From Cycas panzhihuaensis (lineage: Eukaryota > Cycadophyta): a stretch of 64,000 nucleotides of DNA. Where the stretch lies: the NCBI GenBank assembly GCA_023213395.1, contig CM041465.1, forward strand, positions 204,917,741-204,981,740, in the 5' to 3' direction. Within the stretch, counting starts at the first letter, position 1. Every line of letters begins with the position of its first letter. Below the pieces are notes generated by a model, which was not told the origin of the DNA, searched no databases, and saw only the letters and a list, made by a program, of their open reading frames with translations. The translations under genes and the position numbers were made by a program. Below are positions 45,639-55,141 of the stretch, in pieces.

Positions 45639-46702
45639 ATGTCTGATCGTCTGGTGTCGTGTGATTCATATTATAGCCCGTTGTTCGAGATGGAGAGGTT
45701 CATGCCTAAGGTTATCTTTAATGGTAACAATTTCAGCGAATGGAAGGCCAATATGGAGCTTATATTGATGGTGAACCAACTCCGGGGAATCACCAAGGCG
45801 AAGCTTGTTTCAGTTCCACTTGACCATGAGGAGCGTATCAAACTTGAAGAAAAGCAATTATGGGTGTTGGATTACTGAAACTCTCACTGGCGCCAGACCA
45901 GAGAGCATTGGTTCACAATCTGGATGACCCAACTGAGATTTGGACGAAGTTGTGTGATACTTTTGAGAAGAAGAAGACGAATAAGCGTCTTGCACTGATG
46001 TTGGAACTACTCAATTCACGAGTTGAAGATGAGAACAATATCAACTCCTACCTGAATAAAATAACTGACTTGAGGAACAAGCTAGAAGAATTGAAGCAGA
46101 ACTTGATCGATGATGCACTTTTGTTTGCGATAATCATGTCGAAGCTGCCAATTGTGTTCGCCATATTCCAGACTATTTATGGTAGAGATGAAGTGATGGA
46201 GGCAGAAACTTTCAATGGGCTCAAAAGCCTAATTCTAGTAGAGGATGCCAAACTAAAACATCATGGATTGCTTGGTGGATCTTCATCAAGTCAGGCCCTA
46301 GCCATGAAAACTCAGAGGAAGGAGGCCGTTAAGGAGGAGAAGTTCACACAAAGGTCTGGAGAAAGCTCTCAAGACAAGAAGAAGTTTAATGGAAAGTGCA
46401 ATTACTGCAAGAAGGATGGTCACTGCGAAAAGAACTGTTGGTTCAAGCATCGTGACAAGCGCAAAGGTAACCAGGATGATGAAGGAAAGAGTGTTGCTGC
46501 TTATTGTGTCCGAGCGCAGACCTTGTCAACTGAGTCAGATTTGAGAGACTATTGGGTGTTAGATTCTGGAGCGCAGAAGCACATCTCTTACCAGAGGCAG
46601 AACTTTGATACGTTGAATGCAAATCAAAGTGGTGCTAAGATCGTTCTTGGAGATGCTTGCGCGTTGCCGATAGATGGTATTGGTGAAGTTTCCATTGCAT
46701 GA
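45639..46702 (+). CDS. Copia-4 Gag and start of protease, with one frameshift
   Basis: It starts at ATG 45639. The first piece ends at 45878 after MPKVIFNGNNFSEWKANMEL; the second, open from 45860 to 46702, continues in another frame with KLSLAPDQRALVHNLDDPTE, MLELLNSRVEDENNINSYLN, the zinc knuckle CNYCKKDGHCEKNC near 46398-46440 and the protease active-site DSG in YWVLDSGAQKHIS near 46550-46585. A one-base loss near 45858 explains the shift. The piece ends at TGA 46700-46702. Closest relative here: Copia-3 Gag. Confidence 0.9.
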
Positions 46703-47733
46703 GGCAAGTTTTTCAGGGTATATTATGTACCCAAGATGCAGTTGAACCTTCTGTCTACTCGGGAGATCTATAAACAAGGTATGAAAGTGGAGCTCTATAA
46801 TGATAAATGCCTGATAAAGGACCCACAACACAACTTTGCTGTCATAGCTACCGGGAAAGTCAGGGACAACTTCTGAGTGTTTGAGAAATTTCAATCTCAG
46901 AAGAAGTCCTATGCCTTTGTTGTCAACGCGGATGAAGAAAGTAAACTATGGCACAATTGCCTTGGGCACCTTAATTACAGGAGTATTGCACTACTAAAGA
47001 GGTTGAAGATGGTGAATGCGAAGGGTGTATGTATGGCAAGCATCACCGTTATCGTTTTGTTCGGGATAATGCCTGGAGAGCCAAGGAGAAGCTTGAGCTT
47101 GTGCACTCAAATATTATGGGACCACTCCCAAACCCTTCAATATCAGAAGCCCGATATACACTTGTGTTTGTGGATGATTACACCAGGAAAGCCTGGGTTT
47201 ATTTTCTCAAGAACAAGTCAGATGTATTTGATCGCTTTCGTGAATGGAAAGCGATGGTTGAAAATGAATGCGATTGCAAAATAAAATCTTTATGAAGTGA
47301 TAATGGCAAGGAGTACGACAATCATGCGTTCAATCAGTTCTGCCACAACCATGGAATAAAGCGGGAGTTTACAGTCCCGTATACCCCACAATAGAATGGA
47401 GTTGTTGAAAGAAAGAACCATACCATGATGGAGATGGTGAGGTGTATGGTGCATGCTAAAAACCTGCCACCAAAGTTTTGGGCGGTTGTGGCGATCATTT
47501 ATATTTTGAACAGGGTACCCACTTAGGCAGTTTGCAGCATGAACCTCGAAGAGAAATGGACCGGTCAGAAGCCTGCCATTAGCCATTTAAGAACGTTTAG
47601 GTGCATTGCATACGCCCACATCCCAGATGATACCCGAAAGAAGCTGGATCGGAAAAGTCTAAAGTGCATATTCATGGGGTATTGCATGGAGAACAAAGCC
47701 TACAGACTATGGGATCCATAGGGGGAAAAGATT
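46703..47733 (+). pseudogene. Copia-4 integrase
   Basis: Landmarks in order: VYYVPKMQLNLLSTREIYKQ near 46715-46775; the zinc module LWHNCLGHLNYRSIALLKRL near 46945-47010; the catalytic D in LVHSNIMGPLPNPSISEARY (the usual HSD reads HSN here); YTRKAWVYFL; TGA at 47293-47295 before SDNGKEY; TAG at 47392-47394 in the PQ-NG motif; VERKNHTMMEMVRCMVHAK; and YAHIPDDTRKKLDRKSLKCI (open piece 47539-47721). The stop at 47293 and the one at 47392 are shared with Copia-3. Confidence 0.87.
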
Positions 47734-48048
47734 GTGGTTAGTCGGGATGTTAAATTTGACGAGTCGTCGACGTATCATGCTGAAAGATCATCAGAGGAAC
47801 CTTTTTACCCTCCCCTTCTCCCATTCCCAGATTCTTCAAGCAAAGAGGACGATGAGCCAATCATTGTAGCACCTAGGGAAGAAGGACCAAGTGGGACGAG
47901 TAATAGTGAGGAGTTGCCGCGAGAAGAAGTGCCTCCAGCAATGGGTCCTTCTATACCTTTATGGGCAAGGAAAACTATTAAAGATTCCGCTGTGGCGATG
48001 CAAACCCTAACTGATGATAGACGAACCAGAAATCAACATGCTAGTTGA
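47734..48048 (+). CDS. Copia-4 integrase-RT linker (open segment)
   Basis: VSRDVKFDESSTYHAERSSE followed by a proline-, serine- and acid-rich stretch and VPPAMGPSIPLWARKTIKDS, the usual variable linker before copia RT. It ends at a TGA (48046-48048) after HAS, probably from CGA. Confidence 0.75.
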   Translation: MVSRDVKFDESSTYHAERSSEEPFYPPLLPFPDSSSKEDDEPIIVAPREEGPSGTSNSEELPREEVPPAMGPSIPLWARKTIKDSAVAMQTLTDDRRTRNQHAS

Positions 48049-48051
48049 ACT

Positions 48052-48792
48052 CTACTGGTAGACACCGATGACTCCAATGATCCTGATTCGTTGGTTGAAG
48101 CGAAAGGAGATCCACGATGGAGAGCTGTAATGGAGGAAGAGTATGGTTCTCTGATGAAGAACAATATGTGGGATTTGGCCCCACTGCCTCCATTGAAGAA
48201 CCTTGTAGGATGCAAGTGGGTCTATAAGACAAAGTTTTGCTCTGATAGAGAGGTGGACAAGTACAAGGCGAAACTTGTTACGCAGGGATTCAAGCAAAAA
48301 GAAGGAATTGACTATGAGTAGACGTTTGCACTAGTCTCTAGAATGACAACTGTCCGCTTACTCATTTCCTTAGCAGTTGCGTTAGATTGGGAGTTACACC
48401 AAATGGACGTTAAGTCCGCATTCCTTAATGGGGATCTAAAGGAGGAGATATACATGTCACAGCCTCTGGGATTCGTTAAGGATGGTCAGGAGCATCTTGT
48501 TTGCCGTCTGAAGAAGTCAATCTATGGCCTGAAACAAGCACCTCGTGCTTAGTATGAGAAGATGGATGCTAAGTTGAAAGCTGAAGGTTTTGAAATTTCA
48601 GAACTCGACCTGAACCTGTATGTGAAGGGAAGAGGGACTTCCATAGTTGCTTGCGTGGTGTATGTGGATGATCTAATCATCAACGATAATCGTGGCAAGG
48701 CTATAACTGAAGTCAAATCCAATTTGGGAGCTTCATTTGACATGACAGATCTTGGGGAACTTCATTATTTCTTGGGCATTTGGGTCAGGTAG
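48052..48792 (+). pseudogene. Copia-4 reverse transcriptase
   Basis: Open pieces 48091-48321 (NNMWDLAPLPPLKNLVGCKW), 48343-48552 ([35 protein letters not shown]) and 48562-48792 (VYVDDLIINDNRGKAI, DLGELHYFLGI). The catalytic YVDD is intact. TAG at 48319-48321 replaces a glutamate codon after DYE, and TAG at 48550-48552 replaces tryptophan; the latter is shared with Copia-3. Confidence 0.9.
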
Positions 48793-49560
48793 ATGGATGA
48801 CAGGATTGTGTTGTTGCAATCGCAGTATGTGAAGAACTTACTAGAGAGATTTGGAATGCAACACTGCAAACCTGTTGCAACACCATGTGTACAAGGCACA
48901 AGGTTGCAGAAGGACATGGTCCAACCTTCTGTAGATGGCATGAAGTATCGCCAATTGGTAGGGAGTCTCATCTATTTAACTCATACTAGGCCAAATATTG
49001 CATACGCTATTAGATTGGTTTTCTACTACATGCAGAATCCTTATGAGCCTCATTTGGTGGCAGCAAAGCAGATTCTAAAATATCTGAAGGGGACAATCAA
49101 TCTTGGTCTTGAATACTGCAGAGGTGAGAAGATCAGGTTACATGGCTACACGGATGTTGATTGGGGAGGAGATTCCGATGATCGGAAGTCCACAGCTGGA
49201 TACTTGTTTAGTATTGGCAATGGATTTGTTTCGTGGCAGTCGAAGAAGCAACAGATAGTGGCGCTATCTTCTACAGAAGTAGAATATCAAGGACTCAATG
49301 CTTGTGCAAAGGAAGCAGTATGGTTGCAAGGTCTCTTGGAATTTCTTGGCGGTTTTTAATGGACATCCGATTCTCTTTGTTGATAATCAGAGTACGATTC
49401 GCCTATCGAAGAATCCAGAGTTTCATACGCGTACAAAGCATATTGAGATTCAACACCATTACATTCGTGAACAGATCAATTTAGGAAAGTTGTAGGCCGA
49501 CTATTGTCCAAGTGAATTATAGCTTGCAGATGTGTTCACCAAGCCATTAAATGAAGATTA
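48793..49560 (+). CDS. Copia-4 RT tail and RNase H
   Basis: 188 open codons at 48793-49359: VLLQSQYVKNLLERFGMQHC, LVGSLIYLTHTRPNIAYAIR, ILKYLKGTINLGLEYCRGEK and the RNase H acidic cluster YTDVDWGGDSDDRKSTAGYL, then ALSSTEVEYQGLNACAKEAV. After a frameshift near 49350 it continues as DNQSTIRLSKNPEFHTRTKH (open piece 49298-49495) to a TKPL motif near 49545. It removes RNA from the RNA-DNA hybrid in the element life cycle. It is the best-preserved RNase H in the window. Confidence 0.9.
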
Positions 49561-49704
49561 ATTCATGAAGATGCATACCAGATTAGGACTCATCGATGTT
49601 ATCCTTGATGGGGGATGTATCGACACGGATAAAGAAGCTACAGGATAGTCCCAGTCTTTGTGACAACTCAACTACTGCACGTTGCAGGTTCCCCACATTC
49701 ACAT

Positions 49705-49714
49705 TAAGGGGGGA
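49705..49714 (+). other. Copia-4 polypurine tract
   Basis: AAGGGGGGA directly before the 3' LTR. Confidence 0.85.
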
Positions 49715-50085
49715 TATTAGCATGGCAGTTAATTATTAAGCCACTTAGTTAATGTTAATGTGGTTTAATTAAGTGAAAGGGTGCGAAGCCAAAAGGTGTG
49801 ACTTATTCAGAGGGTCACAACCCTAATCGAGTGACACCTCTTGGGAGAGTATAAATGCCTTGAGGCCTTGTATATTCAACATCCAAGATCATTGTATCAA
49901 TCCATTGTGCAATAATCAAGTGATCCATAAAGGATCCTTTTGTGGTGGGTTTTTTCCCGAAAGGGTTTCCCATGTATATCTGTGTCTTTGCACTGCTTTT
50001 TCTGTGTTTCTATTTGTTGCTTGCTGTGTATGGTTAAAGATCCTGCGTATGGGAACATATGTGTATGATTTTATGTTCCCGAACA
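49715..50085 (+). repeat. Copia-4 3' LTR (371 bp)
   Basis: It starts TATTAGCATGG (TG changed to TA), ends CCCGAACA, and aligns with the reverse complement of the Copia-3 LTRs. TATAAAT is at 49850-49856. Confidence 0.9.
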
Positions 50086-50382
50086 CCAATGTTTAGCTGA
50101 AGTGACCAATATTGCCTTTCTAGGGGCCCACATCGAATTAGGAGATCTACAAAACTGCATAAATCCACCATAACTCCTCCTTCTGCAGCTTGATTGGCTA
50201 AGTTGCCTTCTCGAAAAAGTTTTTATTCACGATTTCAGACTACTCTTTATAAAATAATTTTTTTCTAAAAAAAAGAAAATTGTAAAACCAGTGGGACAAA
50301 TAGTCTAAAGACCCACTAAGGCCCTAACCTTGTTCGGAATCCATATTTAGAAGGTAATATTGAGCTAAGGTCAAGAAGAAAA
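50086..50382 (+). other. short interval before Gypsy-P Gag
   Basis: Probably Gypsy-P leader. No PBS is recognised; an A-rich run is present near 50255-50280. Confidence 0.45.
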
Positions 50383-51480
50383 ATGGCCCTCAAAATCAAC
50401 CTCAATTGGATTGTCGAACCCAATAATGCAATTGTTTCATTAAGAGGAGAAACATATATCAAGATTCAAGATGTGCAACACATGGTAAATAATCTGGCCT
50501 TTCAAGTATCTGATATGGCTGCCCAATTGGAGAGGTTTTTCACCAACAAGGATAACCTAGTTAAAGAGATTCGATTTTGACGATATACATCAACAAGGAT
50601 ATAATAATGATGGCATGGATGATGACCACTATGACAACAGATGAGGGAGGCCAACCTTCTATCCAAAAGTAGAGCTTAAAAAATTCAATGGTATTGATGT
50701 TTGCACTTGGGTGTCATAAATGGAACAGTACTTTGCCTCGCACAAAGTTCCAAAAGATAAAAAGATATCAATAGCCTCTCTACACATGGAATTTGAGCCA
50801 TACCAGTGCTACCAATGGGTGAAGAAGGTGGTCAGTGTACTTAATTACGATTGGGGTTATTTTGTCAAGGGCTTGGAGACACAATATGACAACATTTGGA
50901 TAACGATTATTTCAGTCAACTCACAAAGATTTGACAAGACGATATAGTTTTAGAGTATACCTTTGCATGCATTGCCTCTCCACATGGGTTGAGAACCTAC
51001 GTGAGGAATAAATGCTCAAACTGTACATTGGTGGTCTCTGAGATGAGATAAAACATGAACTCCATCTCTTGAATCCTACACGGATCACACAAGCCATAAA
51101 ACTAGCTTGGCATATTGAAGCAAAAAATAAGGCATCCTGACAGTCCATGGGACCATATGCAGATAGGAGAATACCATCACATGGATCACATGCCTCAATT
51201 GTGTTACACTCACCAATTGTTCGACAAATGACCACCCAAGAAGTTGATGAGAAGAGGTCAAAAGGGTTACGTTTCAGATGCAACAAAAAATGGCACAAGG
51301 ACCATTGATGTTCTGAAAAATGATTATTTATCACTGAGGACACATAGGATGAGGCATAGGAGGAAGAAAATATTTTAGAACCACTACATAAAAATGTTCC
51401 AAAATCTCTAGAGTCACCAACAGATGATGATGAAGGTACAACAACCATCTTAGTCTATGCCTTAGCTAGAATTGTAGCTC
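50383..51480 (+). pseudogene. Gypsy-P Gag
   Basis: An open 65-codon start (MALKINLNWIVEPNNAIVSL), then after stops KKVVSVLNYDWGYFVKGLET in open piece 50720-50947. Near 51270-51305 it reads RFRCNKKWHKDH, a stop and C: a CX2C...H...C zinc knuckle with the first cysteine altered and TGA where arginine is expected. Confidence 0.7.
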
Positions 51481-51900
51481 CTCAAACCCTAAAAATCATT
51501 GGGTATATGAAGAAACAACGAGTAGTCTTAATTGACTTAGGAAGCACCTACACTTTCATTAACAGGAAATTGACTGAAGAGTTCAATTGTTTCCCATATC
51601 TAGTAAAGAATTTCCAAGTCATGGTCGCTAATGGAGGAGCACTATCTTGTGGCGAGAAATGCCATAATATCAGGTTCACCATGGGAAAGTATCATATATC
51701 CACGTAAATGTTTACAATCTCTGTCAGAGGAGTCGATGTGGTTTTAGGAGTTTAATGGTTGAAAACACTTGGCAGCATTCAACTTAACTTGCAAGAGTTG
51801 TTCATTCGATTCAACTTAGAAGGTCAAGAGTATTAACTTAATGGAATCATGCCACTCCCATTACAAGTCATTAGCTCACATAGGATGGAGACGTTGATAT
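51481..51900 (+). pseudogene. Gypsy-P protease
   Basis: Open piece 51507-51707 contains VVLIDLGSTYTFINRKL, the gypsy aspartic protease motif with DLG where the catalytic triad is DSG or DTG. A later VVLGV-like block near 51740 is followed by a stop. The active-site change suggests loss of activity. Confidence 0.7.
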
Positions 51901-52039
51901 GAAAGGGAGGGACAGGGTTAATCGCAAGATGCTATGCAATCATAGGTTAGGTGTCCCCAATTGAAGAAGATCCAACTTACAACAGTCACTTGTTATTAGA
52001 ATTGCAAGAAGTTCTACTCAACCATCCTTAGGTCTTTGA

Positions 52040-52860
52040 AGAAGACCCCAAGGGATTTACACCACAATGAGAGCAAGACCATGCTATCGAGATGGTTGTT
52101 GGGAGCAACCCACCTAACATACGGCCATATAGGTATCCGTACCAACAAAATAACGAAATTGAAAAGTTGGTACATGAATTGCTAGATGCAGGGGTCATCC
52201 AAGAGAGCAAAAGTGCCTTCTTCATCCCAATCATATTGGTCAGAAAAAAAGATGGCTCATTCCGAATATGCATTGATTATAGGGAGTTGAACAAAATCAC
52301 AATCAAGGACAAATTCCCTATACTAGTGATTGATGAATTACGTGGTGCAACTATATTCACATCTTTGGATCTTCGATCAGGCTATCACCAAACTAGGGTC
52401 AAGACAGAAGACGTGCACAAAACAACCTTTCAAACCCATGAAGGTCACTATGAGTTCTTGGTCATGTCCTTTGGCCTCATTAATGCACCGGCCACATTCC
52501 AAGGACTTATGAATAAAATCTTCCGCTCATACTTGAAGAAATTTGTCCTGGGCTTTTTTGATGACATCCTCATATATAGTTGGATAGTTGAAGAGCATCT
52601 TCAACATGTGGACAAGGCCTTGAAATTGTTGGAAGATAACCAACTGTATATCAAAAAATCCAAATGTAGTTTTGGAAAGAAGGAGCTGGAATATTTAGGG
52701 CACATCATCTCTCAAGATGGATTAAAGGTTGACCCAAAAAAGATTGTCACTATATAGAATTGTCCCCAACCCAAAAACATCAAAGGTCTTTGGGGATTCT
52801 TGGGATTGATGGGATACTACTGAAAGTTTGTTAAGGGTATGCTAGGATAGCAACATCCTT
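52040..52860 (+). CDS. Gypsy-P reverse transcriptase (open segment 52092-52757)
   Basis: 221 open codons containing VHELLDAGVIQESKSAFFIP, VRKKDGSFRICIDYRELNKI, TSLDLRSGYHQTRVKTEDVH, HYEFLVMSFGLINAPATFQG, the catalytic FFDDILIYS and FGKKELEYLGHIISQDGLKV, in gypsy RT order. The YVDD tyrosine-valine pair is FF here; the two aspartates remain. It ends at TAG near 52757, after which YYRKF-like sequence continues. Confidence 0.9.
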
Positions 52861-53340
52861 GACACAGTTGCTAAAGAAGGACTTATTCCAGTGGACAGAG
52901 ATGGCGAGTGGAGCCTTTGCAACACTAAAAGAAGCCATGACTACTACACCTATGTTAGTAACACCTAACTTCACAAAAACATTTACTATTGAATGTGATG
53001 ACTTAGGACATGGGTTGGGAGCAATACTCATGCAAGAAGGATGACACCTAGCTTTTGAGAGTCGAAAGCTACAACTGAGGGACTTGGGTAAGTTCACCTA
53101 TGAAAAGGAAATGATGGCAATCTACATGCGGTCAAGAAATGGTACCAATACCTTCTTGGGGCGCACTTCAAGATAAAAATTGACCATGATAGTCTAAAAT
53201 ACTTCCTGGACCAAAGGGTAGCCTCTAAGGAGCAATAGAAATGGGTATCTAAAATGCAAGGGTTCAACTTCAAAATCATTTATGAAAAGGGGAAGGAGAA
53301 TGTCGCAACTGATGCCCTTTCTAGAAAAGAAGAGGAACTC
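52861..53340 (+). pseudogene. Gypsy-P RNase H
   Basis: LLKKDLFQWTEMASGAFATL, FTIECDDLGHGLGAILMQEG (acidic active-site region), LAFESRKLQLRDLG, KYFLDQRVAS and FNFKIIYEKGKENVATDALS. One stop after EGW-type position (53042-53044) and a small frame change near 53125. Confidence 0.82.
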
Positions 53341-54812
53341 ACATTATGCAGTATCAAATCTATTAGTCCCTTTTGGATTCAAGAAGCTCGTGAAGAATGG
53401 GAGCAAGACACAGGGACACAACAAATGATCCAGGATCTCCAAGAAGACCAAGATAGTCACGAAGGATTTTCATGGTTAGCAAATGCCTTGTGGTATAAAA
53501 ATAGATTATATTTAAGCTCACAATCCAAGCTTAAGGAGATGATTCTCCACGATGCCCATAACTCACTTGCAATTGGTTACTCTAGATTCCAAAAAGCATA
53601 TCAAAGGATTAAACAATCCTTCTATTGGAACGGGCTTAAATGGGACATAAAAAGCTGGGTCACACATTGTGAAATATGTGAAATGCAGAAAACTGAAACC
53701 ACCAAGGTCCCTAGACTATTGTAGTCTCTACCTGTGCCTGATCAAAGATGGGAAGAGATATCCATGGATTTTATCACAGGTTTACCCAAATCAAATGGAA
53801 AAGATGCAATCCTTGTTGTGGTGGATAGGTTGACAAAATATGCCCATTTTTGTGGCATCCAATCTACTTATAAGGCGAAATAAATTGCTGAAATATTCTT
53901 GAAGGAAATACATTGACTCCATGGAATGCCAAAAATGATTGTTAGTGACAGGGATCCTAAATTTGCTGGCCTCTTTTGGATAGAACTCTTCTAAATGCTT
54001 AGCACCAAGCTAACCATGAGCTCATCCTACCACCGACAATTGGATAAACAAATAGAGGTAGTCAACTAGTGTTTGGAGGGATATCTTCGTTGTTGCGTTT
54101 TAAATAAATAGAATCATTGGTATCGATGGCTTCCTCTAGCAGAATGGTGGTACAATACAACTTATCATATGTCCACAAAAATGACCCCATTCTAGGCATT
54201 ATATGGGTATCCACCACCAACCATCCAGAATTATGCCATGGAGACTTCAATGGTGCAAGCAGTGGAGGAGCATCTACAACAACAAGCTAAAGTACTTCGG
54301 ATACTAAAAGATAACTTCAACTTGGCTCAATATAGGATGAACCAAGAATCAAACAAAAAATGAAGTGAGCAGGAGTTCCAACTAGGTGATTGGGTCTACC
54401 TTTGCCTATAACCTTACAAGCAAGCATCACTTAAAAGAGATACCAAACACAAGCTTGGGCCAAGATTTTACGGGGCATATCCGGTCCTCAAGCATGTGGA
54501 CGAGGTGGCCTATGCCTTGGGGTTGCCAATAACATCCAAAATCCATAATGTCTTTCATGCATCCTATTTGAAAAGGGTCATCGGCCAACAAGCACTGGCA
54601 TAGACTGAACTCCCACTCTTGGATGATAAAGGGAAACTCCAGTTGATACCAGAACAAATCCTTGAGGTAAGGATGCAACACTTATGTTCTCGATAGATCA
54701 AGGAGTATCTCATCAAATGGAAGCAATTGCCATGGGAAGATTCAACATGAGAAGGTGATCAGATTGTCCAAGAATATCCAAAATTAATTAAGCTTTGAGG
54801 ACAAAGTTTTTT
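53341..54812 (+). pseudogene. Gypsy-P integrase and chromodomain
   Basis: Open piece 53254-53724 carries the integrase zinc finger (FYWNGLKWDIKSWVTHCEIC). The core follows with [20 protein letters not shown] (D), [27 protein letters not shown] (D) and QIEVVN (E region), then WYRWLPLAEWWYNTTYHMST, LGPRFYGAYPVLKHVDEVAY and the chromodomain-like IKEYLIKWKQLPWED near 54700-54745. Stops are frequent, including TAG codons at expected glutamine sites. The domain set matches chromoviruses. Confidence 0.85.
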
Positions 54813-54813
54813 T

Positions 54814-54824
54814 AAGTGGGGGAA
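54814..54824 (+). other. Gypsy-P polypurine tract
   Basis: AAGTGGGGGAA just upstream of the LTR start. Confidence 0.75.
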
Positions 54825-54826
54825 CT

Positions 54827-55141
54827 TGTTATGTACCCAATCCCCTTTCAATATATCTGCCTTCTTTCTCTTTTCTCTTCAATGTATCTTTTTCTTCTTC
54901 TTCTCCTTCTTCCTCTTCACTAGTCTCTTATTGTATTTATCCCACATGCATGAGTCAAGAGGGATGGACAACCTTAGTAGCTTTATATATATGTACACTC
55001 CACTCTTGTATGGGACACTTTTGAGCATTGAGATATTGTGTATTAGGAGGTTGCCCCCTTGAAGTGGCCAAACAATACAAGGAGATCTTGTGCTTGTGAA
55101 AACTTTCTTGTGGAGATTTAACCTTCTAGGGAGATTTGACA
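54827..55141 (+). repeat. Gypsy-P 3' LTR (about 315 bp)
   Basis: It starts TGTTATGTACCC. A TATA region TTTATATATATGTACACTC lies near 54983. It ends probably at TTTGACA. It aligns with 43732-44040. A TTC-rich microsatellite is at 54889-54920. Confidence 0.75.

Larger units (their letters stand above)
44041..50085 (+). mobile_element. Copia-4 retrotransposon with truncated 5' LTR
   Basis: Plus-strand element of the same family as Copia-3, with partial 5' LTR, PBS, leader, Gag, protease, integrase, RT, RNase H, PPT and a full 371-bp 3' LTR. The first about 240 bp of its 5' LTR are replaced by gypsy LTR. No target-site duplication could be identified. The reading frame is broken by one frameshift in Gag and stops in integrase and RT. 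Confidence 0.9.
50383..55141 (+). mobile_element. Gypsy-P chromovirus body with 3' LTR
   Basis: Plus-strand Ty3/gypsy order Gag, protease, RT, RNase H, integrase, chromodomain, PPT, 3' LTR. Its 5' LTR is probably represented by the gypsy part of the mosaic LTR at 43732, separated from the body by Copia-4. No PBS or target-site duplication is identified. Confidence 0.82.
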
